From CAIXOA01 sp041653635 (GTDB lineage: Archaea; Micrarchaeota; Micrarchaeia; Anstonellales; Bilamarchaeaceae), in NCBI GenBank assembly GCA_041653635.1, contig JBAZFC010000002.1, positions 1-61,415 on the forward strand: a stretch of 61,415 bases of DNA, in the 5' to 3' direction. Of this stretch, positions 1 to 7,362 are shown piece by piece (the first letter of the stretch is position 1; every line of letters begins with the position of its first letter). Under the pieces are notes generated by a model, which was given only the letters and a program-made list of their open reading frames with translations, ran no database searches and was not told where the DNA came from. A program made the translations under genes and the position numbers.

Positions 1-174
1 GACCTTCTCCAGCGACCATAGGAAGGCGGGCACCGTGTTGCGGCCCTTCTCTATTATGTATACATATCCAAGGTGCCTTTTTTCCGAGAAATCCGCCTCG
101 TCCTGCTCCACGATTTCAAATAAGAGGTCACGAACGTTGACCCGCGCCTTCTTGCGGATTTCCAGGTCTTTCAC
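1..174 (-). CDS. Hypothetical protein, 3' part cut by window edge
   Basis: The reading frame is open from a GTG start to the window edge, giving 58 visible residues (V-K-D-L-E-I-R-K-K-A-R...). The GTG shares bases with the TGA stop of the preceding gene (GTGA overlap), and a GAGGAAGAG purine stretch just upstream can serve as ribosome binding site, so translation is probably coupled. The visible part is charged, with no membrane segment, and matches no family I recognise. It is the third gene of a small coupled operon of short proteins. Confidence 0.5.
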   Translation of the reverse strand, partial: MKDLEIRKKARVNVRDLLFEIVEQDEADFSEKRHLGYVYIIEKGRNTVPAFLWSLEKV

Positions 175-446
175 GCGCTCTTCCTCGGAATTATCGCGGC
201 GACATCCATCCCGAGCTCCTTGAGCCCTGCGAGGATATGCCTCTCCATGATTTTCTCATCCCGCGCCTCAAAGTTGCAGAGTTGGACGTGCGGGGCAGGG
301 TTGGTGTTCTTGTTCTTCAATTCTTCGTACTCCCTGCGTCCCGCCTCTATGCGCTGCTCCTGCGCGCAGGCCTCCTGGGCGTCCTCTGCGCGGGCCTCAT
401 CCTGCAACTCCGCCTCGGCCCGCTTCTGCTTAGGACTAGTGTCCAT
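171..446 (-). CDS. Hypothetical charged, probably coiled-coil protein
   Basis: This encodes 91 residues. The first half is almost all Glu, Ala, Gln, Arg and Lys, typical of a long helix or coiled coil; the second half is more globular and contains one Cys. Its ATG lies 11 bases inside the end of the upstream gene and its stop overlaps the next start, so the three genes are almost certainly translated as a unit. Function is unknown. The accessory setting suggests a mobile-element origin, which is inference. Confidence 0.5.
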   Translation of the reverse strand: MDTSPKQKRAEAELQDEARAEDAQEACAQEQRIEAGRREYEELKNKNTNPAPHVQLCNFEARDEKIMERHILAGLKELGMDVAAIIPRKSA

Positions 447-660
447 AGGCCCGCCCCATCTTCATCGTGCCGTTGCCGTCCAGCACCGCGTCCACGTTCT
501 CCTTGGCCTTGGCGAGCTCCTCCAGCTTCGCGGGCGTAAGGCGCGCGAATGCGGTCTTTGCAGCCTCTATTATGCGGTCCTTGTGCTTCTCCAAGTCCAG
601 TCCGCTTTTTTGGGCGTCTATAAGGGTCTCCACCAAAACTGCTACCTGTTTTTCAGTCAT
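436..660 (-). CDS. Hypothetical small helical protein
   Basis: This encodes 74 residues beginning M-T-E-K-Q-V. The ATG at 660 is preceded by AGGTGAAACT, a good ribosome binding site. The same frame stays open upstream to an ATG at 822, which also has AGGTAG before it and sits about 40 bases from a TATA-like TTTATTAAG. A 128-residue form with a very basic N-terminus is therefore possible, but the extra segment (SGGWAASGLG, VQPGPPLYS) looks less protein-like. It is the first gene of a three-gene coupled operon. No family was recognised. Confidence 0.5.
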   Translation of the reverse strand: MTEKQVAVLVETLIDAQKSGLDLEKHKDRIIEAAKTAFARLTPAKLEELAKAKENVDAVLDGNGTMKMGRAYGH

Positions 661-854
661 AGTTTCACCTTGTTGAGCAGAATAGAGCGGGGGGCCCGGT
701 TGGACTTTGCGTCTCCGAACCCCCCGACAGATAGTTCCCAGCCCGGAGGCCGCCCAGCCCCCAGAATGAGTGGTTTTTTTGCGATCAACCTTCTTCCGGG
801 CGGGTGCGTTTTTCCGTGGCATGCGACTACCTGTTATTCGGTTAATAACAGAAA

Positions 855-905
855 CTTAATAAACCTTAACCCACGAAAAACGAAAGGTTTTTAAATAAAA
901 ACATA
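855..905. promoter_or_regulatory. Divergent promoter region
   Basis: On the plus strand, the AT-rich run TTTTTAAATAAAA near 888-900 resembles an archaeal TATA box for the gene starting at 942. On the minus strand, TTTATTAAG near 858-866 is placed to drive the small operon reading toward the window start. The assignment rests on spacing and composition only. Confidence 0.4.
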
Positions 906-941
906 ACAGGAGAATAATAGTGTTATAATAGGGTTACTAAC

Positions 942-1352
942 ATGGAAAGGAATATAGATATGGTTAAACAACATCTTGCCATGCAGGAGTTAGCCAACGG
1001 AAGGCTCACATTCCACATCACCACATCGAAGGAGAAAGATACTGGTTACGAAACAAAAAGAGGTTTATTCGCGGTCACAAAAGAGATCCGGGATGGCCTA
1101 GTTTCGGCAGGGTGGGAGGAGCATAACAGAAAAGAAGCTGGAGTGCTCATGGTGGATAAATGCAGGTCCCCAATCCTCATCATCACAGATACCCCGGAGG
1201 ATTATGAAATAATCAGAGATATGCTGAAAGTTGCGGAATCCGGAGAGAATAAGGGAAAAGAGATCCAGGCCCTCCAGACTGAACAGAGGGAGCTGCGCAT
1301 CAAGGTAGACACGCTCCTGGATATCCTGGCGAAGCGGACTCCGCAGAAGTGA
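942..1352 (+). CDS. Hypothetical protein, 136 aa, C-terminal coiled coil
   Basis: This is a soluble, mixed-charge protein. Residues 20-100 look like a compact alpha/beta domain. Residues 100-136 (Q-A-L-Q-T-E-Q-R-E-L-R-I...) form a short heptad-like helix suited to oligomerisation. There is no membrane segment and no motif I recognise. An ATG at 960 could be the real start. The gene is transcribed away from the small operon, with a TATA box about 45 bases upstream, and is followed at once by a 16-bp palindrome. The neighbourhood suggests accessory DNA. Confidence 0.55.
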   Translation: MERNIDMVKQHLAMQELANGRLTFHITTSKEKDTGYETKRGLFAVTKEIRDGLVSAGWEEHNRKEAGVLMVDKCRSPILIITDTPEDYEIIRDMLKVAESGENKGKEIQALQTEQRELRIKVDTLLDILAKRTPQK

Positions 1353-1353
1353 A

Positions 1354-1369
1354 TGTAACCATGGTTACA
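1354..1369. repeat. Perfect 16-bp palindrome
   Basis: TGTAACCATGGTTACA reads the same on both strands. It begins two bases after the stop of the preceding gene. It could be a protein-binding site or a transcript-end hairpin; there is no T-run after it. Confidence 0.5.
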
Positions 1370-1463
1370 AGAGGCCGCAAAGGGCCAGAAAGATAGTTGC
1401 CATAGCTGGGGCGGAATGATGGAGAGCAAAGAACCACGGGGCTCGGTCTCGGCGGGAGCATTT

Positions 1464-1560
1464 CTCCTTTTTTCTCGCTCCAGCGAGGCATCACGCCTCG
1501 CTTCCGCTCTGCCTTTGGGTATACCCTGCGGGGCAAGCAAAAATGAGCCCAAAAACCTCA
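1464..1560 (-). repeat. 97-bp dispersed repeat, copy A
   Basis: The reverse complement of this segment matches 49118-49214 over its full 97 bases with about 10 differences and no gap. Landmarks shared by both copies are AAAAAAGGAG at one end, GCAGAGCGGAAGCGAGGCG in the middle, GCTTGCCCCGCAGGG and GAGGTTTTTGG. Read on the plus strand it begins CTCCTTTTTTCTCGCTCC and contains the 8-bp stem AGCGAGGC/GCCTCGCT. The only ORFs across it are frame shadows. The rest of 1370-1651 holds no gene I can support. Confidence 0.75.
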
Positions 1561-1651
1561 AGCAGATAGACGAACTACGCTTTGAGACGCTTTGAACGGT
1601 TCTTTATGCGGTTGATGCAAGAATTATAAGTATTTACAACTTCATAGTGTA

Positions 1652-3358
1652 GTGGGAAGAAGATTTAGGAACTTTAGGCGGGGCATTTGCTTCTATCATC
1701 TATGCAAACAAAGAACACATGTCCATAGATGTCATTACTGCGGCGAATTTTTCTGCGGAAAACACTTGAGAGCTACGCCGCCAGGTTCACCGAGTTTTAC
1801 AACTACGAGCGAAGAAGACCGGCGGTTCATGGAAGAATGGCACAAAGAGGGCGGACATCCGTGCATTCCTTATCTTGAAGTGTATAAAGAGAGGATAAGA
1901 ACACAGGAATTAGAATCAAAAGAAGCGTTGGAAAGATTAACCAGCTCTAGACGATATCCCAGACATGAAGAAATCGCCGAAACAAACGTTGTCTGGAAAG
2001 CACCCTATAATCAAAAGTCGTACGAAGATTCCCAAATGAGTCGTAAAATAGAAAGATACATCAAGTGCTTGGCGATTGCGGTATTGGCTATGATTGTACT
2101 TTTTGTAGTGCTGCTACAAATGAATAGCGTGGCGGGTTCCGCCGCATTACTTGCAACAAACTGCGCAGATGGCACTCCGAATGGGCAGTGTTCGTCCAAC
2201 CGCCCATTTTATTGTTCAAATGGAAACATAAGCGAGAGAGCAGACCTATGTGGCTGTCCTCCAAATTCCACCATGAACGGAGAATTTTGCGAAGAAGCAG
2301 GGAGGTGTGCTGATAACACTTCAACAGAACATTGCTCTCAAAACCAACCGTTATACTGTTTGGATGGTATTTTGACGAACAGAGCTGACCTATGTGGTTG
2401 TTCCGGCGGCTTAATTGAGAATGGAACTACATGTGTAGAACCGCCGCATTGCGAAGATGGGACACTTTATGATAGTTGTTCTGATGATAAGCCGCTCTAT
2501 TGTTCAGAAGGGAACTTGATACAAAAGGCAAGAACTTGCGGTTGCCCTCTAGACTACGTAACTTCAGGGGAATCTTGCGTTTCTAGGTACATGACCAGTC
2601 CTAAGCAGATTTCTCTTGAGTATACATTGAGGGGCCAGAAAAGAAGCATCGACTACACCGTTTATGGGGGTTTGAATAACTACCTCGCTAATAAGCCGAG
2701 GTCAGTTGTATGCAGTTTCACCTGCCCATCGCAAGGTGAAATGGAATTGAGTATCATTGATGAACCTCTGCAAGAGGAGCATCTCAGGCCCCTAATATGG
2801 GCAATTGAACACGAAACAGATAATGAAGATGACCAGGCAAGAATTGCGATAAGTTTGGTACAGTCAATTCCCTATGATTGGGATGGTTTATATTCTGGAG
2901 ATTTAACCGGCAGATATCCATATGAAGTATTATACGATCAGAAGGGGGTATGTGGAGAGAAAGCAAAGTTATTGGCTTTCTTATTGCGCGAACTAGGATA
3001 TGGAACGGTTCTATTAAATTATGAAGAACAATCCCATGAAGCAGTGGGCATAAAATGTCCGACACAGTATGGTTGGGAACACAGCGGTCATTGTTTTATT
3101 GAATCTACTGTCCCAAGCATAGTAACTGACGACCAAGGGGAATATGTAGGTGTTGGTGAATTAGTCTCAGAACCTAACATGATATTTGTAAACGATGGAG
3201 CATCTTTTGATAGTGTTTCAGAAGAGTATTCGGATGCACGAGATTTCATTAGAATAAGGAATGAATTGGAAGGCGGTGATGTATATCAAGATTGGAGCGA
3301 TTACACTATCTATTCAGGTTTAATTGAAAAGTATGGTATGGAAATTGATGAAAGTTAA
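1652..3358 (+). CDS. Membrane-anchored protein: AN1-like Zn finger, Cys repeats, transglutaminase-like domain
   Basis: 568 residues starting at GTG; TTATAAGTATTT about 25 bases upstream suggests a leaderless mRNA. Residues about 12-43 form a cytoplasmic AN1-type zinc finger (HRCHYCGEFFCGKHL). A charged linker leads to one membrane helix near 133-155. Then come three repeats of about 45 residues, each with the pattern CADGT...C...P.YC..G......CGC, presumably outside the cell and disulphide-bonded. The C-terminal part, about 320-568, resembles transglutaminase-like cysteine proteases: GVCGEKAKLLAFLLRELGY holds the candidate nucleophile near Cys434, followed by an SHEAVG histidine and HCFIE. Substrate is unknown; crosslinking, peptide cleavage or binding are all possible. 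The surrounding DNA is AT-rich. Confidence 0.65.
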   Translation: MGRRFRNFRRGICFYHLCKQRTHVHRCHYCGEFFCGKHLRATPPGSPSFTTTSEEDRRFMEEWHKEGGHPCIPYLEVYKERIRTQELESKEALERLTSSRRYPRHEEIAETNVVWKAPYNQKSYEDSQMSRKIERYIKCLAIAVLAMIVLFVVLLQMNSVAGSAALLATNCADGTPNGQCSSNRPFYCSNGNISERADLCGCPPNSTMNGEFCEEAGRCADNTSTEHCSQNQPLYCLDGILTNRADLCGCSGGLIENGTTCVEPPHCEDGTLYDSCSDDKPLYCSEGNLIQKARTCGCPLDYVTSGESCVSRYMTSPKQISLEYTLRGQKRSIDYTVYGGLNNYLANKPRSVVCSFTCPSQGEMELSIIDEPLQEEHLRPLIWAIEHETDNEDDQARIAISLVQSIPYDWDGLYSGDLTGRYPYEVLYDQKGVCGEKAKLLAFLLRELGYGTVLLNYEEQSHEAVGIKCPTQYGWEHSGHCFIESTVPSIVTDDQGEYVGVGELVSEPNMIFVNDGASFDSVSEEYSDARDFIRIRNELEGGDVYQDWSDYTIYSGLIEKYGMEIDES

Positions 3359-3370
3359 TATTGTATCAAA

Positions 3371-3877
3371 TCATTTGAGAAACTTGTATTTAGCACCAAG
3401 CAAAAGACCAAATTTTATGAAATCACCAAACATTCCGTAAACCGCCATATTTGAGAAGGATGATGCAAAATCATTTATCTCATATGGACTCGCCCCACTC
3501 TGAGCCATCAATTCAGAAACAATATTTAACTCAGCGCTAAAAAGAAGTCCAGCAAATAAAGCTATTATGGCCATCACCACGTATGAAAGCAAGCTCCACT
3601 TGTACACGGCATAGAAAAATAAGGCGTATAATGCTATCAATAATAGAAATCCGAAGTACAGTACTGGAGCATACATGCGCAGTAATAATATGTCTTCGTC
3701 CAAAAAGAGCATATAACCTAGATAAACTATGGATAGGAGGACTACTAAATAAAATAAGACGTGTTTTTTTTCTTGACATGTTTTCAGAGCAAATGTTATC
3801 GCAAAGCCAATTGCAAATGCCACAACTGAAGCTATAACAACAAAAAGACCAACTTCAAAATTTCCGATTGGTAGCAT
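3371..3877 (-). CDS. Hypothetical four-helix membrane protein
   Basis: 168 residues with about four hydrophobic membrane segments (about 8-30, 40-60, 68-92, 95-117) and a less hydrophobic C-terminal third ending in a basic YKFLK. There are no catalytic motifs. It is convergent with the transglutaminase-like gene, 12 bases from its end, and divergent from the next small membrane protein. Base composition matches the AT-rich island. Function is unknown. Confidence 0.55.
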   Translation of the reverse strand: MLPIGNFEVGLFVVIASVVAFAIGFAITFALKTCQEKKHVLFYLVVLLSIVYLGYMLFLDEDILLLRMYAPVLYFGFLLLIALYALFFYAVYKWSLLSYVVMAIIALFAGLLFSAELNIVSELMAQSGASPYEINDFASSFSNMAVYGMFGDFIKFGLLLGAKYKFLK

Positions 3878-3916
3878 GGTGCCCTAAGTAGGTATTAAAC
3901 TCAAAGATTAAAAATT

Positions 3917-4132
3917 ATGCGCATCACGAAGATAAATATGGAAAAAAAATCTGGAGACGCGCCTAGCAAGAATTTATTCTTAAAATTGTTCTTTTTATTT
4001 GCAGTGCTTTATTGGATAGAAAGTATTTTTGATGGTAAAATAGATATGCTTGCAGTGATATTAGGCTCAGTATTAACGGCTGGTTTCCTGACGCTTATTG
4101 CTTGGAAAATCTTTAAAGTTAGGGAAAAATAG
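3917..4132 (+). CDS. Hypothetical small two-helix membrane protein
   Basis: 71 residues: a basic N-terminus (MRITKINMEKKSGD) and two hydrophobic helices at about 22-38 and 43-62, with a charged tail. An internal ATG at residue 8 could be the start. It is the last gene of the AT-rich island and is transcribed divergently from the four-helix membrane protein with 39 bases between them. No family recognised. Confidence 0.45.
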   Translation: MRITKINMEKKSGDAPSKNLFLKLFFLFAVLYWIESIFDGKIDMLAVILGSVLTAGFLTLIAWKIFKVREK

Positions 4133-4142
4133 GAGAATATAT

Positions 4143-4168
4143 CTAGACAGTTTCGCTTCCCTTCTTGC
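4143..4168 (-). pseudogene. Remnant copy of the 3' end of the LonB-like ATPase gene
   Basis: These 26 bases match 5086-5111 at 23 positions. On the minus strand both encode K-K-G-S-E-T-V-stop, and two of the three differences (ACC/ACT, GTG/GTC) are synonymous, with the third in AAA/AAG. The frame is closed just upstream by TAG codons, so nothing more of the gene survives here. It is either the tail of a decayed second gene copy or one arm of a direct repeat left by an insertion. Confidence 0.5.
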
Positions 4169-4213
4169 ATGGCTACTATTAAATGCAACGCTTAAGCCAG
4201 CATAATCCACCGC

Positions 4214-4453
4214 TCAGAATGCAAGCCCGAGGAAGTGGAAGATGAGCACCAGCAGGACGCCTGCCACTCCGCCGATGGCGACAATCCCGATTGAGAAAAG
4301 GTCAATCGTTATGCCAAACCCGAAGAGGTTCAGGACGAAGAATATCACGATGCCCATGATTGAGTTCGCTATTATGTACATCGGGTCCTTCAGGAACCTC
4401 AGTATGAGGTAGACTATTACCAGCGCAATCAGCAGTCCAACAAGTTCAAACAT
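4214..4453 (-). CDS. BofA-like small membrane protein
   Basis: 79 residues from ATG at 4453, chosen because GAGGTG lies six bases upstream and because this start aligns with the neighbouring paralog; a longer frame starts at 4477. Two long hydrophobic segments enclose a central NSIMGIVIFFVLNLFG motif, typical of the pro-sigmaK processing inhibitor BofA-like family found in many archaea. It follows its paralog 10 bases downstream, pointing to tandem duplication and one transcript. Archaea lack sigmaK, so the role here is unknown. Confidence 0.6.
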   Translation of the reverse strand: MFELVGLLIALVIVYLILRFLKDPMYIIANSIMGIVIFFVLNLFGFGITIDLFSIGIVAIGGVAGVLLVLIFHFLGLAF

Positions 4454-4463
4454 ATCATGCACC

Positions 4464-4718
4464 TCAGACGAACGCAACTTTCATCATCCTCAGGATGATT
4501 ATCAGCAGGAGGCCGACTATGCCCCCGATGGCGACTATCAGCACCGTAATGATGTTGATTGGAATCCCCAGGCCGAAGATGGCATTCAGGAGGAACAGGA
4601 TGACAATCGCTATGATAGAGTTGATGAGCAGCGCAACCGGGTTGTTGATGAACACCAGCAAAAGCCAGAGCACAATCAGGGCAACCAGGAGGGTTCCGAC
4701 CTCTATATACCTTGTCAT
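4464..4718 (-). CDS. BofA-like small membrane protein (paralog)
   Basis: 84 residues, two hydrophobic segments (about 8-50 and 56-78) and the family motif NSIIAIVILFLLNAIFGLG. It is similar along its whole length to the next gene: VALIVLWLLL aligns with IALVIVYLIL, and IVAIGGIVG with IVAIGGVAG. It is probably the first gene of a two-gene operon. Membrane location is clear; biochemical function is not known for archaeal members. Confidence 0.65.
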   Translation of the reverse strand: MTRYIEVGTLLVALIVLWLLLVFINNPVALLINSIIAIVILFLLNAIFGLGIPINIITVLIVAIGGIVGLLLIIILRMMKVAFV

Positions 4719-4835
4719 GGTTTTTGCATCCTAGCGAAAATTAATAAGTGTTATCATTCTTCTGATGGCCCGGGGCTGTGGAGCCAAAACTATCCCTGGA
4801 TATATGAAAATATAAAAAATAAAATTACAAAAAAA

Positions 4836-4955
4836 CTAGCTCCTCATGATTTTTTTTCCTGCCGGGCGCCTCTTGACCCTGCCTTTTCCGCCTTTGCTCT
4901 TTGATGCACGCCCTTTAGCCGCGGTCATTCTTCCGCCTCTGCTTTTTTTTGCCAT
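4836..4955 (-). CDS. Very basic 39-residue protein
   Basis: The frame reads MAKKSRGGRMTAAKGRASKS followed by KGGKGRVKRRPAGKKIMRS. AAGGTG sits five bases before the ATG, a good ribosome binding site. About 40% of residues are Lys or Arg and most others Gly, Ala or Ser, like a histone tail or a small ribosome-associated protein; nucleic acid binding is the likely property. No domain is recognised. It is flanked by spacers, so it is a stand-alone gene, and a perfect hairpin lies in its leader. The rest of 4719-5085 shows no other gene. Confidence 0.55.
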   Translation of the reverse strand: MAKKSRGGRMTAAKGRASKSKGGKGRVKRRPAGKKIMRS

Positions 4956-4970
4956 AATAACACCTTGTAA

Positions 4971-4992
4971 GTGAGATTTTTGAGAATCTCAC
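4971..4992. promoter_or_regulatory. Perfect inverted repeat in leader of the basic protein gene
   Basis: GTGAGATT, six-base spacer, AATCTCAC: eight perfectly paired bases. It lies about 16 bases before the start codon of the 39-residue protein, next to its ribosome binding site, where a hairpin or a bound repressor could control expression. Confidence 0.45.
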
Positions 4993-5085
4993 CCGAAAGG
5001 ACAACCCAGACTAGCATTAAGAACCTTACGCCCATTCCAAAATTAGAATTTATGATTTTAGTATAATCCGTATCTTCATTTTTCC

Positions 5086-6483
5086 CTACACGGTTTCGCT
5101 TCCCTTTTTGCTGCGGACTCCGAAGTCCGCCATGCCTGCGCTCCAGGGGTTCTCGTACTTATCCTCTAATTGCTCCTCCGCGGATTTGGCGAACTGCACA
5201 GCGGAGCGAACGTGCGCCTTTTCAATCAGTTCCGCCTTCTCGGATTTTGCCAAATCCCCTGCGAGGCGAATCAAGCCGGAGAGATTGCGGAAACGCAAGG
5301 TAAGCCCTTTCTTTCCATCCGCCGCCCTGCATATCCTTCTGGATTCTTCTAGGATTTCATCCACTGCTGCGGAAGAGGCGTGCGGTATTTTTCCGTCGCC
5401 CTTAATCTCCTGCGCGACGAATTGCGTGACCTTTATCTGGTTTTCAGGGGTGTCCTCCATGTTTGTATTAAGAAGGACTTCGTAGCCGCTGCCCCTTATG
5501 CGGGAGCGCAAGGCCGGGCTGAGCTTGGCGAGGTCGTTTATGTTCATCGCCCCTACCAAAATGAAGCTGCAGGGCACATCCTCTACTCTTACTGCGGCAC
5601 CTGCACTATTGGGATTCCTCCCGGTAATGGAAAATTTCTTCTCCTGCATCGCGGTGAGCAAAAAGCGCTGTGTTTCGCCAAGGGTGGCCATCTCATCCAC
5701 GAATAATACTCCTTCATGCGCCTCATGGACGGCCCCTGCGACCACGCGCGTGTATGGCTGCGTACCGATTTCCGGGTGCCCCCCATACGGGTCGTGCCTC
5801 ACGTCGCCGAGGAGTTCGGTTTCGTTATTCCCGACAACTTGGACGAATGTCGGGCGGTTCAAAGGAACAATCACTTTCCTCATGAGTTTCGCTTCGTAAT
5901 CCTTCCTGTCCTTCATCTCTTTTTCGGTGAGCATGCGGACGCGGTCGTCACTAGTCCGCTCATAAATAATCATCTCCTCGCTCCCATCTTTTCGCAGGCG
6001 CACCGCCTCCACGATGGTTTTCTGGGAGTGGTCGGGACCGCCCAATCCAAGGATGGGGCGGCGGACCTTCTCCGCTCCGCAATGGGGGCAGGTAGGTATC
6101 CGCGAGTGGGAAAGCCCCCCGCACCTCCTGCATCGCATGCCCAATTGCTCGGAGACGAATTCAGGAGTCTCGCCGGGAAGGAGCACAAGGCCGAATTCCT
6201 TCGGCTTTTCATTTTTGAGCATCTCCCCACTCCGCACGGAAAGCGTGGGCTTCTCAGGGCGGGATGGGTTGTGCAATACGGAAATTTCGGATTTCGGCTT
6301 GGGAAGAAGAGAAGAGATGGCACGGGCAATCATGCTTTTCCCTGTGCCCGGAGCCCCCACAAGGAGCATGTGCCTCTTCTGGGAGGCGCATATGCGCGAA
6401 ATGCGGACGGCGTTCTCCTGCCCCACCACCCATTCAAGGGGGTCCTTGGGAAGAACGATTTCGGAGGTGGATTTGAACTCCAT
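5086..6483 (-). CDS. LonB-like AAA+ ATPase lacking the protease domain
   Basis: 465 residues that follow the ATPase part of archaeal LonB closely: Walker A GAPGTGKS at 43-50, Walker B VLFVDE at 259-264, the LLTAMQEKKFSITG segment, sensor asparagine in GAMN near 313, arginine finger in ALRSRIRG near 325. Two parts differ. Between Walker A and B, where LonB carries its membrane helices, there is instead a soluble insert with a C-x2-C-x10-C-x2-C zinc ribbon (118-135). And the protein stops after the AAA+ lid, without the Ser-Lys protease. It may be an unfoldase, chaperone or regulator. The start ATG is followed by a normal N-terminus. It lies 38 bases from the TrmB gene on the same strand. Confidence 0.75.
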   Translation of the reverse strand: MEFKSTSEIVLPKDPLEWVVGQENAVRISRICASQKRHMLLVGAPGTGKSMIARAISSLLPKPKSEISVLHNPSRPEKPTLSVRSGEMLKNEKPKEFGLVLLPGETPEFVSEQLGMRCRRCGGLSHSRIPTCPHCGAEKVRRPILGLGGPDHSQKTIVEAVRLRKDGSEEMIIYERTSDDRVRMLTEKEMKDRKDYEAKLMRKVIVPLNRPTFVQVVGNNETELLGDVRHDPYGGHPEIGTQPYTRVVAGAVHEAHEGVLFVDEMATLGETQRFLLTAMQEKKFSITGRNPNSAGAAVRVEDVPCSFILVGAMNINDLAKLSPALRSRIRGSGYEVLLNTNMEDTPENQIKVTQFVAQEIKGDGKIPHASSAAVDEILEESRRICRAADGKKGLTLRFRNLSGLIRLAGDLAKSEKAELIEKAHVRSAVQFAKSAEEQLEDKYENPWSAGMADFGVRSKKGSETV

Positions 6484-6521
6484 GCGGCATAATTCTCCGC
6501 ATCTCTATAAATAGCTATCCG

Positions 6522-7256
6522 CTATCTCGCGCCCTTCCAGAGCGACTCAAAATAGTTCCGGAAAGAGGCGGCGATGGAGCGGTCGGAAATCCCTATGGTT
6601 ATGGCGCGCTCGGCGAAAGCCGGGATGAGTATGCCGTCCTTGAATATCTCCACCCACGCGGCCGAGCCGCGGTTGAGGTAGCGCACCTGCGTGCGGCTCC
6701 ATTTCTCCCGGATTTTGCCGTACTTCTTCACGTCCGTGTCGTAGATTGCGCGCATGTCTACGCCCATGGTCCGCCTGCGCCTGTGGAACTGCAAAAGGTA
6801 GTGCTCCAGCCGCTCGAACACAACGAGGGGAGCGCCCATTACGAGCAGCTCGTCGCCCTTGCCCATGCGCGAAAGGAACTGGTCCTTGATGGACTTGTAG
6901 CCCTCCTCCCCGTCAAGCATCCTCACGCCCACGTTCTCTCCGGGGGCGATGTTGAGCGTGGAGAGGTAATCAATCGTTTCCCCCATCGCCTGTGAGCGGC
7001 TCTCGTAAATCCTCCTGAGCATCTCCGGGCCCGTGGAGGCGTACCTCTTGACGTAATTGGTCATGACGCAGGAGACGAGCCCCAAGCGCGTGAGCTTGTT
7101 GAGCGAGTCATACACCTTGGAGCGGTTGAGGTCCAGCTCGGATATTATCCTGCCCGCCCTGCAGTTGGGGGTGGCGGATGCGTATAGGTATATCTCGGAG
7201 TCTATGGGTGTGAGCCCAACGAGGGCGAGCGCCTCCTTCACCTTTGCGCGGTCCAT
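6522..7256 (-). CDS. TrmB-family transcriptional regulator
   Basis: 244 residues from ATG at 7256, where the TrmB-type N-terminus MDRAKVKEALALVGL begins; the frame is open further up but that part has no protein character. Residues 1-75 form a winged helix (LTPIDSEIYLYAS, NRSKVYDSLNKLTRLGL). The remainder is an effector/dimerisation domain with GKGDELLVMGAP near 130. Members bind DNA and usually sense sugars, but the ligand here is unknown. It precedes the LonB-like ATPase gene on the same strand and is divergent from a 36-residue ORF. Confidence 0.75.
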   Translation of the reverse strand: MDRAKVKEALALVGLTPIDSEIYLYASATPNCRAGRIISELDLNRSKVYDSLNKLTRLGLVSCVMTNYVKRYASTGPEMLRRIYESRSQAMGETIDYLSTLNIAPGENVGVRMLDGEEGYKSIKDQFLSRMGKGDELLVMGAPLVVFERLEHYLLQFHRRRRTMGVDMRAIYDTDVKKYGKIREKWSRTQVRYLNRGSAAWVEIFKDGILIPAFAERAITIGISDRSIAASFRNYFESLWKGAR

Positions 7257-7362
7257 AATCCTGTATGGTAGTTTGGTTTTATAAGTGTTTCCGAAATTGT
7301 CCTGTCGCACATTACAGGTCTTTTTATAAAGCCGCTTTGACCTCTCCACAGAGGTGGGGAAA

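Larger units (their letters stand above)
1600..4142. other. AT-rich island, probably acquired
   Basis: By eye this stretch is clearly richer in A and T, and its codon use is less G/C-ending, than the rest of the window. It holds a transglutaminase-like membrane protein and two small membrane proteins, and ends at a short copy of the 3' end of the nearby ATPase gene. No integrase or insertion sequence is visible in it. Acquisition by transfer is inferred from composition only. Confidence 0.4.

Noticed and set aside
220..894. 224-residue plus frame at the window start
   Set aside because: Ser/Cys/Leu-rich shadow of the coupled minus-strand small genes, crossing their promoter.
1202..1561. 119-residue minus frame through repeat copy A
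   Set aside because: The matching translation at 49108 (LLAPQGIPK.RAEARR) comes from the DNA repeat itself. Frames are not maintained across its edges.
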